The notes: generated from the sequence alone by a model not told the origin. Shown: positions 1 through 14,200, numbered from the stretch's first letter. The stretch is DNA of 64,000 bases from Prunella strophiata (GCA_036583965.1 JAZBQD010000001.1:22243569-22307568); one strand, 5' to 3'. Numbers and translations: made by a program.

Positions 1-2511
1 ATGCCAGAGATAAGAAAGAAAATATAGGCACTCATAACATCTTAATAGAAGAAAGATCTGCCTTCTGTCAGTGCCTGAATTGTTTTGGGACTGCTTAGGA
101 CTGGTAGCGTTTCCTCTGTTCATTGCAAAACATTCTTTTTATAGAAACTGTTAAGGCAAACAAATAAGCCTGGAAAAACACAGCTTAGGCCCCTCCAAAA
201 CACCATGTAAAACAGCACAGTGCCTCAATATCCAAAGTACCACCTTTCTTTTTACATAAATTCACACACAAGCAGACAACCATAATAGGGCTGCACAAAC
301 ATGTTCTCACTATCAATTGGAGCAGGCAACTTGCACAGGTAGGCAACTTATAAAACACAGAGACTGGTGAAGATTTTTCACTTTTTATATCTTTAACTGC
401 TCTTTGTATAGTGATTGATTTTAAGGGCCTTAAGTTTTGTGTAATTTCTTCTGCAAGAAATCTCATTAGCCCAGGGTCTGATGAGATGGGCAGGAAAACC
501 CATGAAATCCTGACAGGGACCTGGCACAGCACAGGACAGAGTGACAATGTCCTGTGACAAAAAAAATGTCCCAGTGCTCCCTGCTGCATCCCACCAGGTG
601 TCTGGGCAGCCCACCCAGGTGTTGCCTTCCAGCAGTAATCTCTTAGGATAGAAATTCCAATTATTAATCATGCTCAAGAAATTACTTTGTTGGTAAAATG
701 CTCTACCTCTCATTTAATAAGAGTTCTACCTTAGAAGAATAGAGACACTGCCTGATTTTGCATTCTTTCTGTGCTTCTGCCAGGATAATGAGAACAGAGC
801 TAAACTGGCAGCTCCCAGATTATTTGTCTCTTTTGCAAGTAGTTTAACACCAAAAGAAAAGAGAAAGGGGAAAATGGCAGCAAACCCTACATTTTTCTAC
901 ATTTTCTTTCCTCCTGTTTTACTTTAATGGAGTATTTCACTCAGCCTAAAATTCCACATGAAATCAATTCCAGCAGGAAATAAAAGAAAAACATTTTATA
1001 AGGTTTTGCTGTGCCCCTTCAATCTCCCTTCCCAAAGACTTCAGGACCCAGTGAGGTTGGTGGGTTCCATCCTCAGGGCTCCTCAGATGTCCCCTTTTCC
1101 ACCCTACAACTTTCTATCCTTTTCCATCCCACAACTCAGTCCTGTGCTGGGAAGGGCCCAGTGCCTCCCTGCCACCTCTGATCTCACTGACCTTCCACCA
1201 CCTTGTCCCCAGCCAATAACAACTCAGTGATTATCATTTTCTCCAGGCCATCAGCTCTAAGTACCTTAAGACACTCCCAGCTTTTTGTAACTTGACAGCC
1301 TCTGCTGCTCCTGCCTAATTGCAACTTCCTCCATCCACCCATCTCTCTTCTCCATTATCCTCCTGAACAGCCTCTTGAGGCAACTGCTGCTGAAGTTGGA
1401 AGAATTGAGGTAAATTGCTGGAGAAGATTGATTTAAACACAGGTGATATCTTCATCACATCTTCCAGTCTGTGAATAATAGACATTCCTTAATTCCCCTC
1501 CTAATAACCATTCCTCATTGCAGGGAGGCTCAGTGATCCCTCACTGCCAGGCTCAGCTGAGCTCTACAGAAATGCCATTTTTCTATCAGCCACTCAGCAC
1601 ACTTTCAAAGGAAACCTTTAGAGTAATTTCACCATTTCGACTTGAATTTCTTTTTTATTCAGCTATCTTACTTTCTCCAGTTCTGGCTTGTAGCACTGCT
1701 CTGCTCCCAGATGCCACAATCCTTCCCTGGCCAAGGACAAGTCTGACACGTTTGGGAAGGCAGGATTTTCTTAATGGGAACAAAGAGGTGGCAGAGCAGG
1801 AGAATGCAACAATTACATTTAACTGGCTGGCAATAAAGGATGGTCTCAAATACCTGCTGTTAATACAATCTAAGTCTCAGCTACAGCTGAAAAGAAAGGG
1901 GGACAAAGAAAAAATGTTCAAAGGGCAAACCCTGAAAGTTTTACTCGTGCCTGATGTAAGTGACAAAGTGGAACAGGTAATTACCTATTAACATCAGCAA
2001 AAATAGGGGATTTGGGGTCAAAACAGTTCAGCCTTGAAGAAGTGAAAAGACTGGGAAAGTTACAAAGAAAGAATCAGCACCAAAGAAAAGTTCTTTTTGA
2101 AAGTATTTCAGAGCTAACACTGCTGGTTTTAGCTGCAGGGACATGAAGCCTACCTAGGAAGGTACAAAATACATTGTGGGTTTTTTTAATCTGGCCTCAA
2201 GAATGTAAATAACACAAAAAATCACTTACTTACATATTAATGATGTCCTTTACAGAAGGAACAATATCTACCAGTAATTTTCCTGAACAACTGGGCCGGC
2301 TGTGTGCTCCCAGCACCAGGGCTGCTCACTGGGCACTCATCCCCAATTAATTCCTGTAGGCAGGACCCAGCCACAGGATTCCCTGCCATGGCCTTTCCTC
2401 CTCTTTTGCACAGAAAAAAGTTCTGTGAAAGGAAGGATTTGGGACAGGAGTTCCTCAGGTGCTCAGATATTAAATGTTACAGACATGGGACTCACAAGAC
2501 CCTCACATGAG
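1..2511. other. Non-coding stretch, no gene recognised
   Basis: No reading frame here has convincing protein-like composition together with matching splice signals. One minus-strand segment (311-450) is open and flanked by a plausible acceptor and donor, but it stands alone. The remainder is ordinary AT-rich sequence with pyrimidine-rich patches around 1010-1370. Nothing resembles a promoter, RNA gene or known repeat until the CR1 copy begins near 2512. Confidence 0.5.
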
Positions 2512-2900
2512 TTTTGGGAGGGTAGGGTTTGTTCAGCCTGGAGAGGAGAAGAGTCCAGGGAGACCTTAGAGTCACTTCCAGTGCCTGAAGGAGCTCCAGG
2601 AGAGCTGGAGAGGGACTGGGGACAAGGGATGGAGGGACAGGACACAGGGAATGGCTTCCACTGCCAGAGGGCAGGGCTGGATGGGATATTGGGAATTAGG
2701 AATTGTTCCCTGGCAGGGTGGGCAGGCCCTGGCACAGGGTGCCCAGAGCAGCTGTGGCTGCTCCTGGATCCCTGGCAGTGCCCAAGGCCAGGCGGGACTT
2801 TGGGAATTGGAGCAGCCTGGGACAGTGGAAGGTGTCCCTGCCTTTTGGTGGATGGGCTTTAAGGCCCTTCCAACCCAAACCACTCTGGGATTGCCTGATT
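2512..2900 (+). mobile_element. CR1 LINE 3' fragment, sense on plus strand
   Basis: This is a 5'-truncated copy of the non-LTR retrotransposon CR1, the dominant avian LINE. The landmarks occur in the order expected for the 3' end: TTCAGCCTGGAGAGGAG near 2531, a GGGACAGGACACAGGGAATGG-like block near 2635, GCCCAGAGCAGCTGTGGCTG near 2741, CTGGATCCCTGGCAGTGCC near 2764, and finally CCCTTCCAACCCAAACCA near 2867. Short open frames on both strands in this interval are by-products of the repeat, not genes. The copy ends without the usual ATTCTGTG tail repeats, so it is slightly eroded. Confidence 0.92.
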
Positions 2901-5142
2901 CAACCTACAAATTAATGGACTTCAGTGGATGTCCCACACAGCTGCACCTTCAGTACAGTGCTGTGGCCCAGCTTTGGATTCAGTGCTGTCTGGGGGTGAT
3001 TTTCTGATGATATTCTATTCCCCAATCATCTGCTTTATGCCCAGAAATGGCTGTTGGAGTTTTGAGGTGGGTCTGGAGTAGGACCAGGATTTATTCAAAG
3101 GCTCACCAGTCAGGCATGAGATTGGACACTACTTTGTTGCTTTCTCTAGATTAGTTTTTGTTACCTTAAACAAGAAGTTTTCTTTTTTCTTTCCCCTGGC
3201 TTGGAGGCTGTACCAGGAGTCCTTTCTGCAGCATTTTGGTCTTTTTCTGGAACAGTTTCAGCTTGGGTTTCAGTCAGAGATCCCAATGGCCAGGACTGCA
3301 GACTAGGAGCCTGCAGCGGGCTGAGTCAAGCCTGAGACCATGGGGAAGGAAAAAAAAAGCTGAACTGACCAGGAAAGGGCACCAAAATCCACCAACTTCA
3401 TCTGCTGTGAGGAGGAGACCAACACCAGAGGTTCAGCAGGTTCCCATCTGGTTTGCCTGAGCTGCTGAGTGAACTTTTCCCTTCCCTGAGACAAAAAGCC
3501 AGTGCCATTTTTGCCTTCCTGGCAGAGCAGCCAGGTGGGGGTAAAGGTCCAACATTTCAATATCCAGCATTTATTCCATTTTTTTTTTTTTTTCCTGTGC
3601 CTTTCATGCACCATGCTAAACAGGGGTTTCTTCATGTTCACCTACTGGTATTCATTTCTCATTGGCAAAAGGGATTGCTGAAACTCTTCTCTTTAGAGAA
3701 AACACTTATTCCAGAGTTGTTTTTTTCCTAAAAATTGTCTCTAAACCAAGACAAATGCCTTCCCAGCACAGCTCAGTAAAACACAGAACTTTCATCCCAT
3801 GTAGGGGTTTTTAACTTGCTACATTGAGCAGCTGTTTGCACCTTCAGTATGAAAAATACTGATTTCTGACATTTGCCCTTCAAAGGACGCCTCCATTTCT
3901 CCATCTCCCTTCCCTTAGGCCCACTGAGGCAGAACTGCAGCTCCTGCCCTGCCTGTGGGAGCAGCTGCACATGAGTGGATGGCTCAGTTCTCCCCTCTTC
4001 CCAGCAATCACCCTGCTTTAGGAGAGAGGGGTTTTGCAGAGAGCTCAGCATTGGTAACAAAGCACTGATAGACAAAAGCTGCTAAATTGATATGACAGGA
4101 AATTTTTGTGGCTTTCACAGACTCAGAAGTGAAAGATTAGAATTATGTTTTAAAAGACCCAGGTCAAAACACTCTTACATATATCTGATAAAAGAGTCCA
4201 TGATGGAACAATCTATTTTCCTGACAGAGGCTGCAGTTTTGCAGGGCCATGAGAAAATCCTTCAACCAGCAGCCTCAGAAAACCTTTGAAAACTGATCTG
4301 TATTATTGAAGGGTCCATTGCTCTGCCATCAGAGCCTTCCAAGCCCTACAAGGATGAAAGAATCCCAAACATACTCCTGCAATCAAGGATCCAAAACTCA
4401 ATCCAGTGGGCAAGGTTTATGTACTTTGTGTCAAAGAGTGACTGTAGACAAATGTCAGTATTCCTCTCCCCAGTTTCCCTTCCACAAACAGAAATAACCT
4501 GATTAAGGCTAGACAGGTTAAATGGAACCTGTACTAAATCCTTCTTTTGAATCCTACATGAATCACCAACTTTCTCCTTGATTTTGGTGGAGTGGTGACA
4601 TGAAACAGGTACAAAACAACATGTGCTGGACACTCTGCTTGGGCTCTCTGACACTCTGACAGGGTTAGAAGGGACCCAGAGGCAGCCCCAGGTGCCCTGG
4701 TCACTCTCCATGGCCCATCTGAAACCTCACAGCAACTGGGGCATCACAAGGATTAGAAAAAAAATTCTGCATTTACAGCATTTAAAAGGACTGGCAATTT
4801 TCTTTCCAGAAATAAAAATGTTGAGCTTGTTCAAAATGAGAATTCAATTAATAAGCAATCAAATGATGGACCAAATTCTAAACTTTTTCAGCCAAGTTTT
4901 AGTTATAGCATCTTCAAAATTTCATAATAATGCCAGCATTCTGTGTATGTGCACACATTTTCATTGTACAGAGCATAAAATGTTCTGTCTCAGTGAGCAT
5001 AGGAAAGGAAAAGTGTAACCAAAGAACACTGCAAGCACTTACAGAAGTGTCAGCAAACACCACTGCCCAAGTTACATAGCCCCCATTTCTCTGTGAATAT
5101 CTGGATGGGGTTTAGAACTTGGTTTTTATTTTATTTTCCCCC
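2901..5142. other. Non-coding stretch between CR1 copies
   Basis: I see no gene. The interval has a short poly(T) run near 3580-3593 and otherwise unremarkable mixed sequence. Several 60-130 codon open frames on both strands lack splice-site support and protein-like composition. No repeat family was recognised by eye. Confidence 0.45.
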
Positions 5143-5195
5143 AGCTGGACTGGGGAATCATTGCAGGTCCCTTCCACCTGAACAACTCTATTTTA
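5143..5195 (+). mobile_element. Short CR1-like 3' tail
   Basis: The stretch reads as a GCTGGACTGG element followed by GCAGGTCCCTTCCACCTGAACAACTCTATTTT-like sequence. This matches the terminal part of CR1, where a GGTTGGACTAGATGA block precedes AGGTCCCTTCCAACC and the final tail. Only about 50 bases are preserved, so the assignment is probable rather than certain. Sense orientation is plus. Confidence 0.5.
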
Positions 5196-6654
5196 ACTGA
5201 CTTCTATCTTATGTTGTCTCTTTTCCTCTCCTGAATGAGCACTGCTCTGGAATTTTTAGAAGAAATTCCACATTTGAAAGAGATGTTGGGTGCAGAAATT
5301 GCTCTCAGTTATCCCAGAAGGAAATTACTGAAGCAATGACAAACATTAAACATATCTGAGAATGTCCCATATTTGTATTCATACCACAAGCAGGTAAAAA
5401 AAATCAGTAAGTAAAATCAAACCCAGAGCAATATTCTCACCAATATCTTCCAACAGGAAAAGGAGACTGATGTTCACTTAATTAATTTATTATGTCTGGT
5501 GTATCTTAAACCACAAGTGACATTTTAGTTTCATTGTGTGCTTACCTGAACCAAAAATTAATCATCAACATAAGGGATGGAGCTCTCAGTTTAAATGTTG
5601 TCAAGGCTCCAAGGTAGCAGGTTATTAAAAGTGAAAATAACTGCAAGTGGGCAGATTATAACTCCAGCCTCATTCCCAGGGGAACATCCTTCAAAATATC
5701 AGCTGCCTTTGGAACTGAAAGATGCCAATGTCTATAAAATTTTGCTACAAATTAATCCAAGAGACAAACCAGCAGCTTATCAATGGTATTAAAATATACA
5801 TAAAACACTGCCCAGAGATATTTTATGAGGAAATGAACAGGATATTTTTTTATATACGCCAGCTTGACTGATTTTTGGATGTTTGTTCACTATAAGTATA
5901 CAATAAAAAAATAGGATGCTTCCTCTTTAGCAGATTCATGAAACCAAAATGTATGAAAATAAACCCCTAAAATCCTAGCACTTTTCTGCCTAATAAATGT
6001 AATTTGTGAAAGATATTTGTCCAAATATATTTCATTTTGTAGATATTCTTATGCAACCCATTAAACTAAACTATATTATAGATTACTTAGCCTCAATTTA
6101 ACAATTATAATTTATATATTACCAAAATAACAGGATGAGAGAAAAATGGCCTCAGTTTGCACTTTTCTCCAGGCTGAACTGACTATGTGTGGGATTGCAG
6201 GATGTTATATCCAGTTCATGCTCATATGAACTCTTTATATACTTATGAAGGAACATTTTTCATGGATGGTGTTTCCATGAAGTGTATTTGGTCCCTCTGA
6301 TCATGTTTTATAATATGTGAAGAAAACCTCTCACAGTACAGGAATGTTGCTTACAAATCATGGCACTGAAACATTAAGATTCTGTCAAATATTGTGACCA
6401 TTTTTAGCTTTGATTAATTTGTAGTTTTGTCACACTTGATATGTAATGGGACATTCTGCCTATAAATAAGGAGTCTTTCAAAAAAACTCCTATAAAAAGA
6501 AAAATCATACTAATCTCTTAGTCTCCATGAAGCCTTGAAAGAGCTAAAATATGGCCAAAATATGGAAAGAATAAGCAATTTCCTTTTTAAACAGGTGTTA
6601 GGTCTCTCATTTGAATGAATAGCCTCTAGCTCCTGTTACCTGGGCTTCACAGTA
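5196..6654. other. AT-rich non-coding stretch
   Basis: This interval is markedly AT-rich, especially 5820-6130, with many short A and T runs and no open frame of protein-like composition. I recognise no repeat, RNA gene or regulatory element in it. Confidence 0.5.
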
Positions 6655-6812
6655 ACAAATGTTAAGAAACATTTTCAGGTCTGTTCTTATTTGCTGCTTC
6701 TCCATAGTGAACAGCATCAATCCTTTTGCTCTTTCACAAAAAAGTTTTCCCACATCCCTAATCTTTCTTGTCATCCCTCCCTGCTCACCATGCTTTAACC
6801 TGGCAGAACAAG
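6655..6812 (-). mobile_element. Ancient CR1/L3-like LINE relic
   Basis: Read on the minus strand, the sequence contains the pattern of old amniote CR1/L3 elements: a GGGATGACAAGAAAGATTAG-like block, then GAAAGAGCAAAAGGATTGATG, then TGTTCACTATGGAGAAGCAGC and AATAAGAACAGACCTGAAAATG. This corresponds to the conserved region just past the reverse-transcriptase frame. A 73-codon open frame here is probably a fossil of that region. The copy is strongly diverged, so family assignment is tentative. Confidence 0.45.
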
Positions 6813-8176
6813 CCATGATAAGCTCCAAAGTGGAATGACTTGGAAGTGCTCATTTTACACTCTGAGAGCAGACAGCTGCCCAGCATACAGAGGGATGTTT
6901 TTGCTTGCTGGTTTCCACCTCACAAATGGGTACTTTTAGAGATAATTTAGTTCAGCATTACCAGATAAAGCTCTTTAGCCAGGGCTATAAAGAACATCAG
7001 AAAATATGATTTTAATGATGCCTGAATGTCAAAAATCTGTGGCATCAACCTCAGTCTAAGGCAGGAAAACCTGCACATGGCATCCTTCACTTGCACCCCA
7101 AAATCTGCCTGGCTGTTCAGAGGAAAAGGGGAGAGAAGGAGAAAAGTTTCTGCCTGGCTGCAAGAAACCCAGTGATTTTTCCAATCTCATTGTGGTATCT
7201 TTCTGTACAAAATCTTAAGAAGCAATGTAACCATTTCTTCCTGCTTTCACACCTGTTTGATTTTCTTTGCTGCATTGGTGCACACCTGGAAGAACTGCCC
7301 TGAACAAGCTGGATGCAGGACACATGAGCACTTAGAGAAGCAATGACTGACATGGATGCATCAACCTGCAAATGCAGCAGTCTGAGGAAAACCCAGAGCA
7401 TTTTCAGTGACTGTTTGAGGGAATAAAGAGTAGAATGACATCATTAGAAACATTATTTCCCAAATGCACAGGTAAGAAAGGAATGGTCTTAAAGGCATTG
7501 AGCACCACAGCAGGGGAGGGAGAAACATTAACATTTTGAGGAATGAAGAGTTTTTGAGGACTATTTTGCCATAAGGCAGCTTAGCCCAGTTTGTGAGATA
7601 AGGGCAGCCTCTTGCCTTTGAAAAGCCTCCTGCTGATAAAACCAAGAGCAGAAATCAAGGGCCTTAAAAGCACCCTGAAGTGCTTTACTGAGTAGGGACA
7701 GGCTTGTGTGTGCCTAAATGCTACACACAACCCTTGTTGTCATTGGCAAGGATTGAAGAGTCTAAAGTCCCTTAAATACCCACTTAGACATTTCCAACTA
7801 GTAGCACAGGGAATGTATTCCAGATCAGCTCTCCAGACACAGCTCCTCATGTTTCAGGAGCCAAACCCAGTGCCCAGAACTGGAAGAAGCTGCAGTCATG
7901 CTCAGGTCATAACCTGCATTTCTCAAAATGCCTGCTTGGTTCTCTCCCCCACCCCTCATCCCACACTGATGAAAACAAATGAGTGGAAGGAGGCAGACAC
8001 TGGATCCTTTGGGACCTGGGCAGGTGATCCAAGCACTTTGCTTCCTGACCATTTACAAGGCAGTTTCTGTAGCCAAACATAAACACAGAGGTCAAGAACT
8101 GATGTGGTTGGGTGTTTCTGAACTTGAGGTTTCACCTGCTGTATGCTGTTATCCCTCCTGCCTTTTGTTCTGACAA
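6813..8176. other. Non-coding stretch
   Basis: Mixed-composition sequence with overlapping open frames on both strands, none of which shows splice signals and coding-like composition together. No repeat was recognised. Nothing further can be supported. Confidence 0.4.
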
Positions 8177-8210
8177 CATAGAATGGTTTGGGCTGGAAGG
8201 GACCTTAAAA
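8177..8210 (-). mobile_element. Very short CR1 3' tail
   Basis: The sequence CATAGAATGGTTTGGGCTGG followed by AAGGGACCTTAAAA is the reverse complement of the CR1 3' terminus (TTTAAGGTCCCTTCCAACCC, then the ATTCTATG tail). Only about 34 bases remain, consistent with the extreme 5' truncation common in LINE insertions. Confidence 0.75.
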
Positions 8211-11200
8211 ATCAGCCACACAAACATTTTGGACACCACCATTGTTAATGATGCTTCACAGTTAATTACATTTTTTCTGCTTTAAGCTTCTCATCTTATC
8301 AAATGCTACCATGACTCCCTTAAAGAAGAGAACTCAGCTTCATTTACACAGAGATTACCCTCTCTGAATTTGTAAATATATTAGAAGATAAATATTAATA
8401 AGATTAGTCTAGATGGGGAAATTAGAAGGATCTATGAATAATGTTGCCCTGTGTAATTGAACACACAGACCTACCATGCTATTAAGGGAACCTGATTATG
8501 TCTGATTTACAAAACTGGAGAGAGTAAAATAATCAAACTGATTAATAAATGAAGTGGGGCAAAGTAATCTGTTCTCAGCTCCCTGCTCTGTTCCAGCAGA
8601 GCCTGGCATCCCTAGCACTGAGGTGCACAGCCACCTCCTCCTGCAGTGCCAACATTCCAGCTGTGTTACCCCTGCTCAGCAAAGATCAACAGAATGCAGC
8701 CCTGTGGGATGGGCCAGGCTGAAATTCAGCTGGAATGCTCCAGTTCAGGGCAGTTGTGGCACAGGGTCCCTCCCATCTGCTTCAGGAGGGTTATGGGCAA
8801 CTGCAGCAGAGCAGAACAGGCCAGTGGCACCTGTGGGGGCAGACATGCCCTGAATCCCACCAGCTCAGGCATTAAATGACTCTGTCTCTAGGCTAGCAGT
8901 AAAACAGACCACCACACAACCCTAGGAAATTGAGCAGTGTCTTAGGAGAAGAGGGTGTTTATTTTCTTTACAAGGTATTGACTGTTCAAGGAAACAATTA
9001 AAGTGTGCATGACGACAAGCAGCAAGGAAAATCAGAATTTTCCATTATCTTTATAATGAATTTAATTTCCTGAACTTGGTTTGGGTTTTTTATTTAATTT
9101 ACTGACAGGCACAATATTCAGTGATGCAATCTTCATGCTTCTAAAAGCAGAGGAGTTATGCCAGTTATGCCATACTCTTTACCAGAGGCTGTTTATTAAG
9201 CATTTCCCTTTCATGGGATTTATTTGCTGCATGAAAGCAAATGAAAATGTAAACCTTGAGGGAAGGAAACAAAATAGGTGAGAAAAAATGTTACAGCTTC
9301 AACTGCCATTAGCAATATCCTGGAATCTGAGCACTAGACCCATAGCAATGGGAAGGTCTTTAGGCAACTATTTTTAATTTTTAGAAATTATTATTTATTT
9401 GTCTTTCTGAGGCCCTGCCTACTAAGGTACAAGAGAGATCCTGCATTGACAGAAGTCTACTCCAAATGACCCTGTTGTTAATCTGTCTGGCTCCTTCCAG
9501 GTGGGTACTGAATGAGAGAGATGAGGCTGAGAAGGAAGTGGTGCCCTGCTGGGAAGGCAGTTGTGGAATGTTGAAAGGAGCCCAGGGAGGAGACTCAGAG
9601 ATGCTTTTACAAATGAGATTTTTCACAGAGGGTCACAGAGCTCTCAGTGGTCTGGGTCCTGATGGGGCAAGTGGGCTGCTGCACAACCAGTCTGTTCCTG
9701 CAGAGCTTTACTTGGAATATTTACCAGCAACTTTCTCCTACAGATTTATCCCAGAGACTCTACAGTATTAATATTGGTACTTTTCCCTTGTGCTTTTCCT
9801 ATCAGAAAATTAAATTCATAAAGCACCTCCATTTCATAATTGCTTGGTATCCTGATTTAGCAATCTGCAAACATCTACAAAGGGTACTATAATCCCCTAT
9901 ATAGCAAGTGGGGATTTGAGTATTTTAATAAAGGCCCACTTTGAGCTAAAACAAGGCATTTTAGACCCATGCTGGTCTCTTCTCCTGAGCTATGCACTCA
10001 ACAAGATGCTACAGCTATTACAGAAAAAAAAAAAAAATTAGCAGTGACAAACATCTGTGGCTTCTGTTACTGAGGAGTCCTGCAGTGCACTGAACCTCTA
10101 AATTATGTGCAGGAGTTGTCTCCACTCTTAGGTAACAGTGTCTGGATTTATTGGTGGTGCTCTGAGGTCACAGGAGCCTTTTCTCATTGCTTGCTCCAAA
10201 ATGCTAAAGCTGACTGGGAGAGGAGGAGCGAGGCAGGAGGCTGCTCACTCCAGCCATGACCCAAACCACAGGCAGGCAGACTGTCATCTTTTCTTCAGTC
10301 AAACTAGACAACTTCTCACATTCTGGTAGCCTCATAGAAAGTCCTTAAAAAAGTCTAACCATCACATAGGAATTAAAGCTCTTTGGGATACAAACTACAT
10401 TTTCTCATTTCTTTAGGGTTTGTAAGTGCTGGCTTAACTGGGCTTTGCTCTTCATGGTGTTTTTGGTGGTTACAGCAGCACAAACAGGAACTGACAACAG
10501 TCACTGCACAAACATGGAGCACACAAGTAGAGGAATGGTAAAGTGAGACCTTGTCAACCATCAGCACAGATGGGAAAAGCTACAACTCAAATTGAAGGAG
10601 TTCAGTGGTTCTGAGGATCCCGGCAGCTGCTGGATTCACAGAACAAGATGAAAAACCCCAGGCTGAATGGAGCAAGAAAGAGATGCAGCCAAGACATCAA
10701 AATGAAACAGGAACAGGAGGGAAAGAATGGCACCACTAATCTGGAGCAATGCCAGCAGTGGAACTGAGGGAAGGTGGATCTTGCTACTGAAACCATCATG
10801 TACAGGATCCATCATTCTGCCCACTTTGCTTCTAAGGAAAGAAGATTTCTGTTCCTAATGTTCCTGGGAGAAGCTAAATCACAGATTTCTGGGGATAAGA
10901 CTGCAAAGACTGAGGATAACCCAAAATTTGTTTTAAAGCTTGTATGTGTCACCATGGCCTGGCTGCAGTTTGCAGTAGCAGCTTCACTGGTTTCCCAAGC
11001 ATTCAGATTTTATCCAGTGACAGAAGGATCCTCACCAAGCCCTGAAATGTAACACCCTAAAAAGCCCCATACCCCTCTTGAAGCAGGAGATCAGGGTCTG
11101 GAGGGCACTGCTGTGAGCCAGACTGCCACCTTATGGGGAACATACAATCAAGGACAAAGGAGCTGCTGCAATCACACCCAGCACACACAGGACATGGCCA

Positions 11201-14200
11201 GGGCTGTTTGCCACTCTGCCCAGAGTCTCACAGGGACCTCCTGAAGTAGAGTGCTCAGGGTTCCATATCTGACATAATCTGTGCTTCTCTGTCCCTCCCC
11301 ATTCTGCTGAAGTTTTGCTTATTTAAACACATTTACTGTGTGCATAAGGCAAAATCCATTCAGCACTGGATTTTGAAGAGTGTGGGAAGAAAAAGAAGCC
11401 AAGAAATAGAGGAGTGGTCTGCTGGAATCTAGTGAAAAAGAGGAATGATAAAGGGAAAGGACAAGGTGACAGACACCAACACATTTGTTTCCATGAGTTT
11501 ACCAAAGTAGATGTACTTTTCACAGACAATAACACAAATATGTCATATAGTAGAAAAGAACTTGATAAGGTGTGAACTTACCACAAGTCAGCCACATGTC
11601 TGACTGCAGGCTCCTCCTAATCAAAGGCAATAGCTTCCAGCATCAGGGACAAAAGCAAAGAACCCAGAAACCTGAGGGGGAAGCTTTATATAAGTGCCTG
11701 TTCCCAGGTGTGAGCTGGGAGAAGTTGTTCCTGGAGAACAACTCTTAGATCAGCCAGGAGATGCTGTGAGCTCTCAGAGTCACCTGCCCTCTGGCTGCGA
11801 GCCAAAACTAGAAAAGCTGCTGGCCAGGCTGGGAGAGTCAGCTAGAGCAGAGGGTGGCAGGAAGCAACAAGGTGTCATGAAACAAAAACCTCACAAAACC
11901 AGCTCCAATCAGGCAAGCCTGACCAACTCCAGGCTGGAGTCAGGGAGGAAAGCAGCTGGTCTGACAGGGGCTTCAGCAGATGAAGGTGCCCTGAAAGTGC
12001 TGTGTGCACCAAGGAATCAGCAATCCCTGCTACTCTCTCTGCCATGGTACAATCTCCTGCTGCCCTCCAGGGCAAATCCTCTTGCCAAGTTAATTTGAGC
12101 ATGCAAGCACAGCAGATGAGCTCACTGCCAGGGACAGAGGGGCTCATTTTCCTCGGATTTCTAGGCACAAGCTGAGCTCAAGGGGTCACAGAGCTCACAC
12201 CAGCACCAAGCCCACCTGTGCAAGTGCTCCCAGAGCAGCCTCCAGCACTGGGGCTTTGCTGTTTTCCAGCTGGAGAGCTGGAATGAGGGATTTTGTGGGG
12301 ATCACCACCCATCAAATGTGATTCTGTTGCTGACAGCCAAAGGCAAGCAGCAGAATACAAAGCATAAGTGAGGAGTGGGCAGAAGAGATGTAATTTTACA
12401 TTTTTTTGTTCTTGAGCCTTAAGCCTAATGTTAGAAATCCAGACCCTTCTCAGAAGGTGGTGACTCTGTGTCAGAACACTGACTGCACATTTTTAAAACA
12501 GCCTTAGTGGCTGCCCACAGGAGGATGCCCCAGCTTTCATCACTGTTATCACTGCTCATCCTTTCCACTCATTTCTGCTTTGCCGCAGAGGCAGCGGGTG
12601 AATAAATTAGTTCCATTTCCAAACCCAGGCTGTGTCATTTTTCTTGAGTGTTAGTTCCTAATAGTATTTTCCTTTTTGTGATGCCACTATCAATTTCTGT
12701 CCAAATTCTGAAATCAGAGAGATACAGAAAGTTGGTCTTTACTGAAGTGAGTGAAGCAACAGAGATACAATCTCCCAGTCAAGCCCATTAAATACAGAAA
12801 ATCAAACTCAGTCTTTCCTCTGTCCCTTCTGAATACAAGGTACCAGATGGAGGATTTGGAGTGTCTAAAGATAAGTTCTGGTTCAGATGCAGCCCTGGAA
12901 GAGTTTATGGCATACAAGAAGTCAATTGTGCTCTGACACTCACAGATGTGGATTTCAAGCCTTCTGTTTGCAGATCACTGGGGTTCACCTGGCTGCTTTC
13001 AAAAGATTCATTAAACCTTAAAAAAATAGCTGAGGAAAGCAAGCAGTGTTTGGAGAGAAGGTGTGGAAGAATATGCATAAATCAAATCAAGGGTATGTAC
13101 AAACCAAAACAGCTCAACAATTACTTATTAATTCCATTACCTAATTTTTTTCACAATTTCTGTAAAGGTAGCAGCTATAAGCAACACCTATATAAATATA
13201 AACAAGATACTTCTATATATTTGCATTATTTATGCCTATTTATTCTGCTAGTGTGTTTTGCTTTTGGAAGCAAACCCATGGGGCAGCAGTGTGGCAGTCA
13301 TCCAGAGTGAGATCCAGTCAGGGTGATTACAGCACATAGCCACAAGCACTGCAGCAGCAGGATATCATAAAGCCATGCAGAGTTAAATTAATCCCTAGCC
13401 TGGAAAAAAATGTTCAGTGCAACCAGGAGATGTTATGGAGAGTCACTGCCAAATCCTATTCCCCAAGATGCCATTCCCTCCAACTCCAGTGATTCCTCAA
13501 GACTTTCCTCCACATTCACACTGCCAGGTCAGGGATCAACACTGACTTTTCAGACCTCACCCAGTTCAGAGTTTAGGAATAACACGGGTAACAAATTTAC
13601 TGCCAGGGGCCAACACAGAAGAAGAGATAGCCTTTCTCACCTTGTTCTGTCAAATAAGTCTCCAGAGGAGATTTCCTGCTGCAGTGTTTTCAGATCAGAG
13701 GCCATCAGGAGCAGCTTTTGTGTGGCTGTGGCATATGCTGGAAGCTGCATGCAGAGAAATAACCAGAAAAGAAAGAATAATTTCAAAACTGAACATAAAG
13801 CATAAAACCAGTCCACCAAGGCACTGTTGCCTTGGTTTGGCTCTGTGAGTGTTGTTGGGGTGGTTTTAATAAATGTTTTGCCAGAGTTAACAAGTAAACT
13901 TTCCACCACAAATGGAAATTAGATCTTTTAAAAAACTAAATCTATTATTTTACTCTCTGTAATTAAGCTGCTATGTCAGATTTCTGACTAAAGTCCATCA
14001 TTTGAAGAAAAGTTGTAATACAAGGACTTTCACTAACAGCATTAGTTTCTCTGAAGCTACATGGCCCATAAAACTAAAACCAGTTTCAGTCCAGATCTTT
14101 ATCACATGTATATGTTTACACATTAAAAATTCAGTTTTCTGAACAATTCTCTTTGCATTCTTTACAGATATGCAAGTTCATTAAAAACTAGATGGAGTCT

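Noticed and set aside
311..450. A 140-nt minus-strand open segment with acceptor TTTCTTGCAG and donor ATA then GTGAGA
   Set aside because: It is isolated, with no phase-matched neighbours within reach. Such open segments arise by chance, so it is not called.
11694..12098. A 134-codon plus-strand open frame after the TATA-like motif
   Set aside because: No similarity to a known protein, no convincing start context and no splice signals. Length alone is not unusual for a GC-richer patch.
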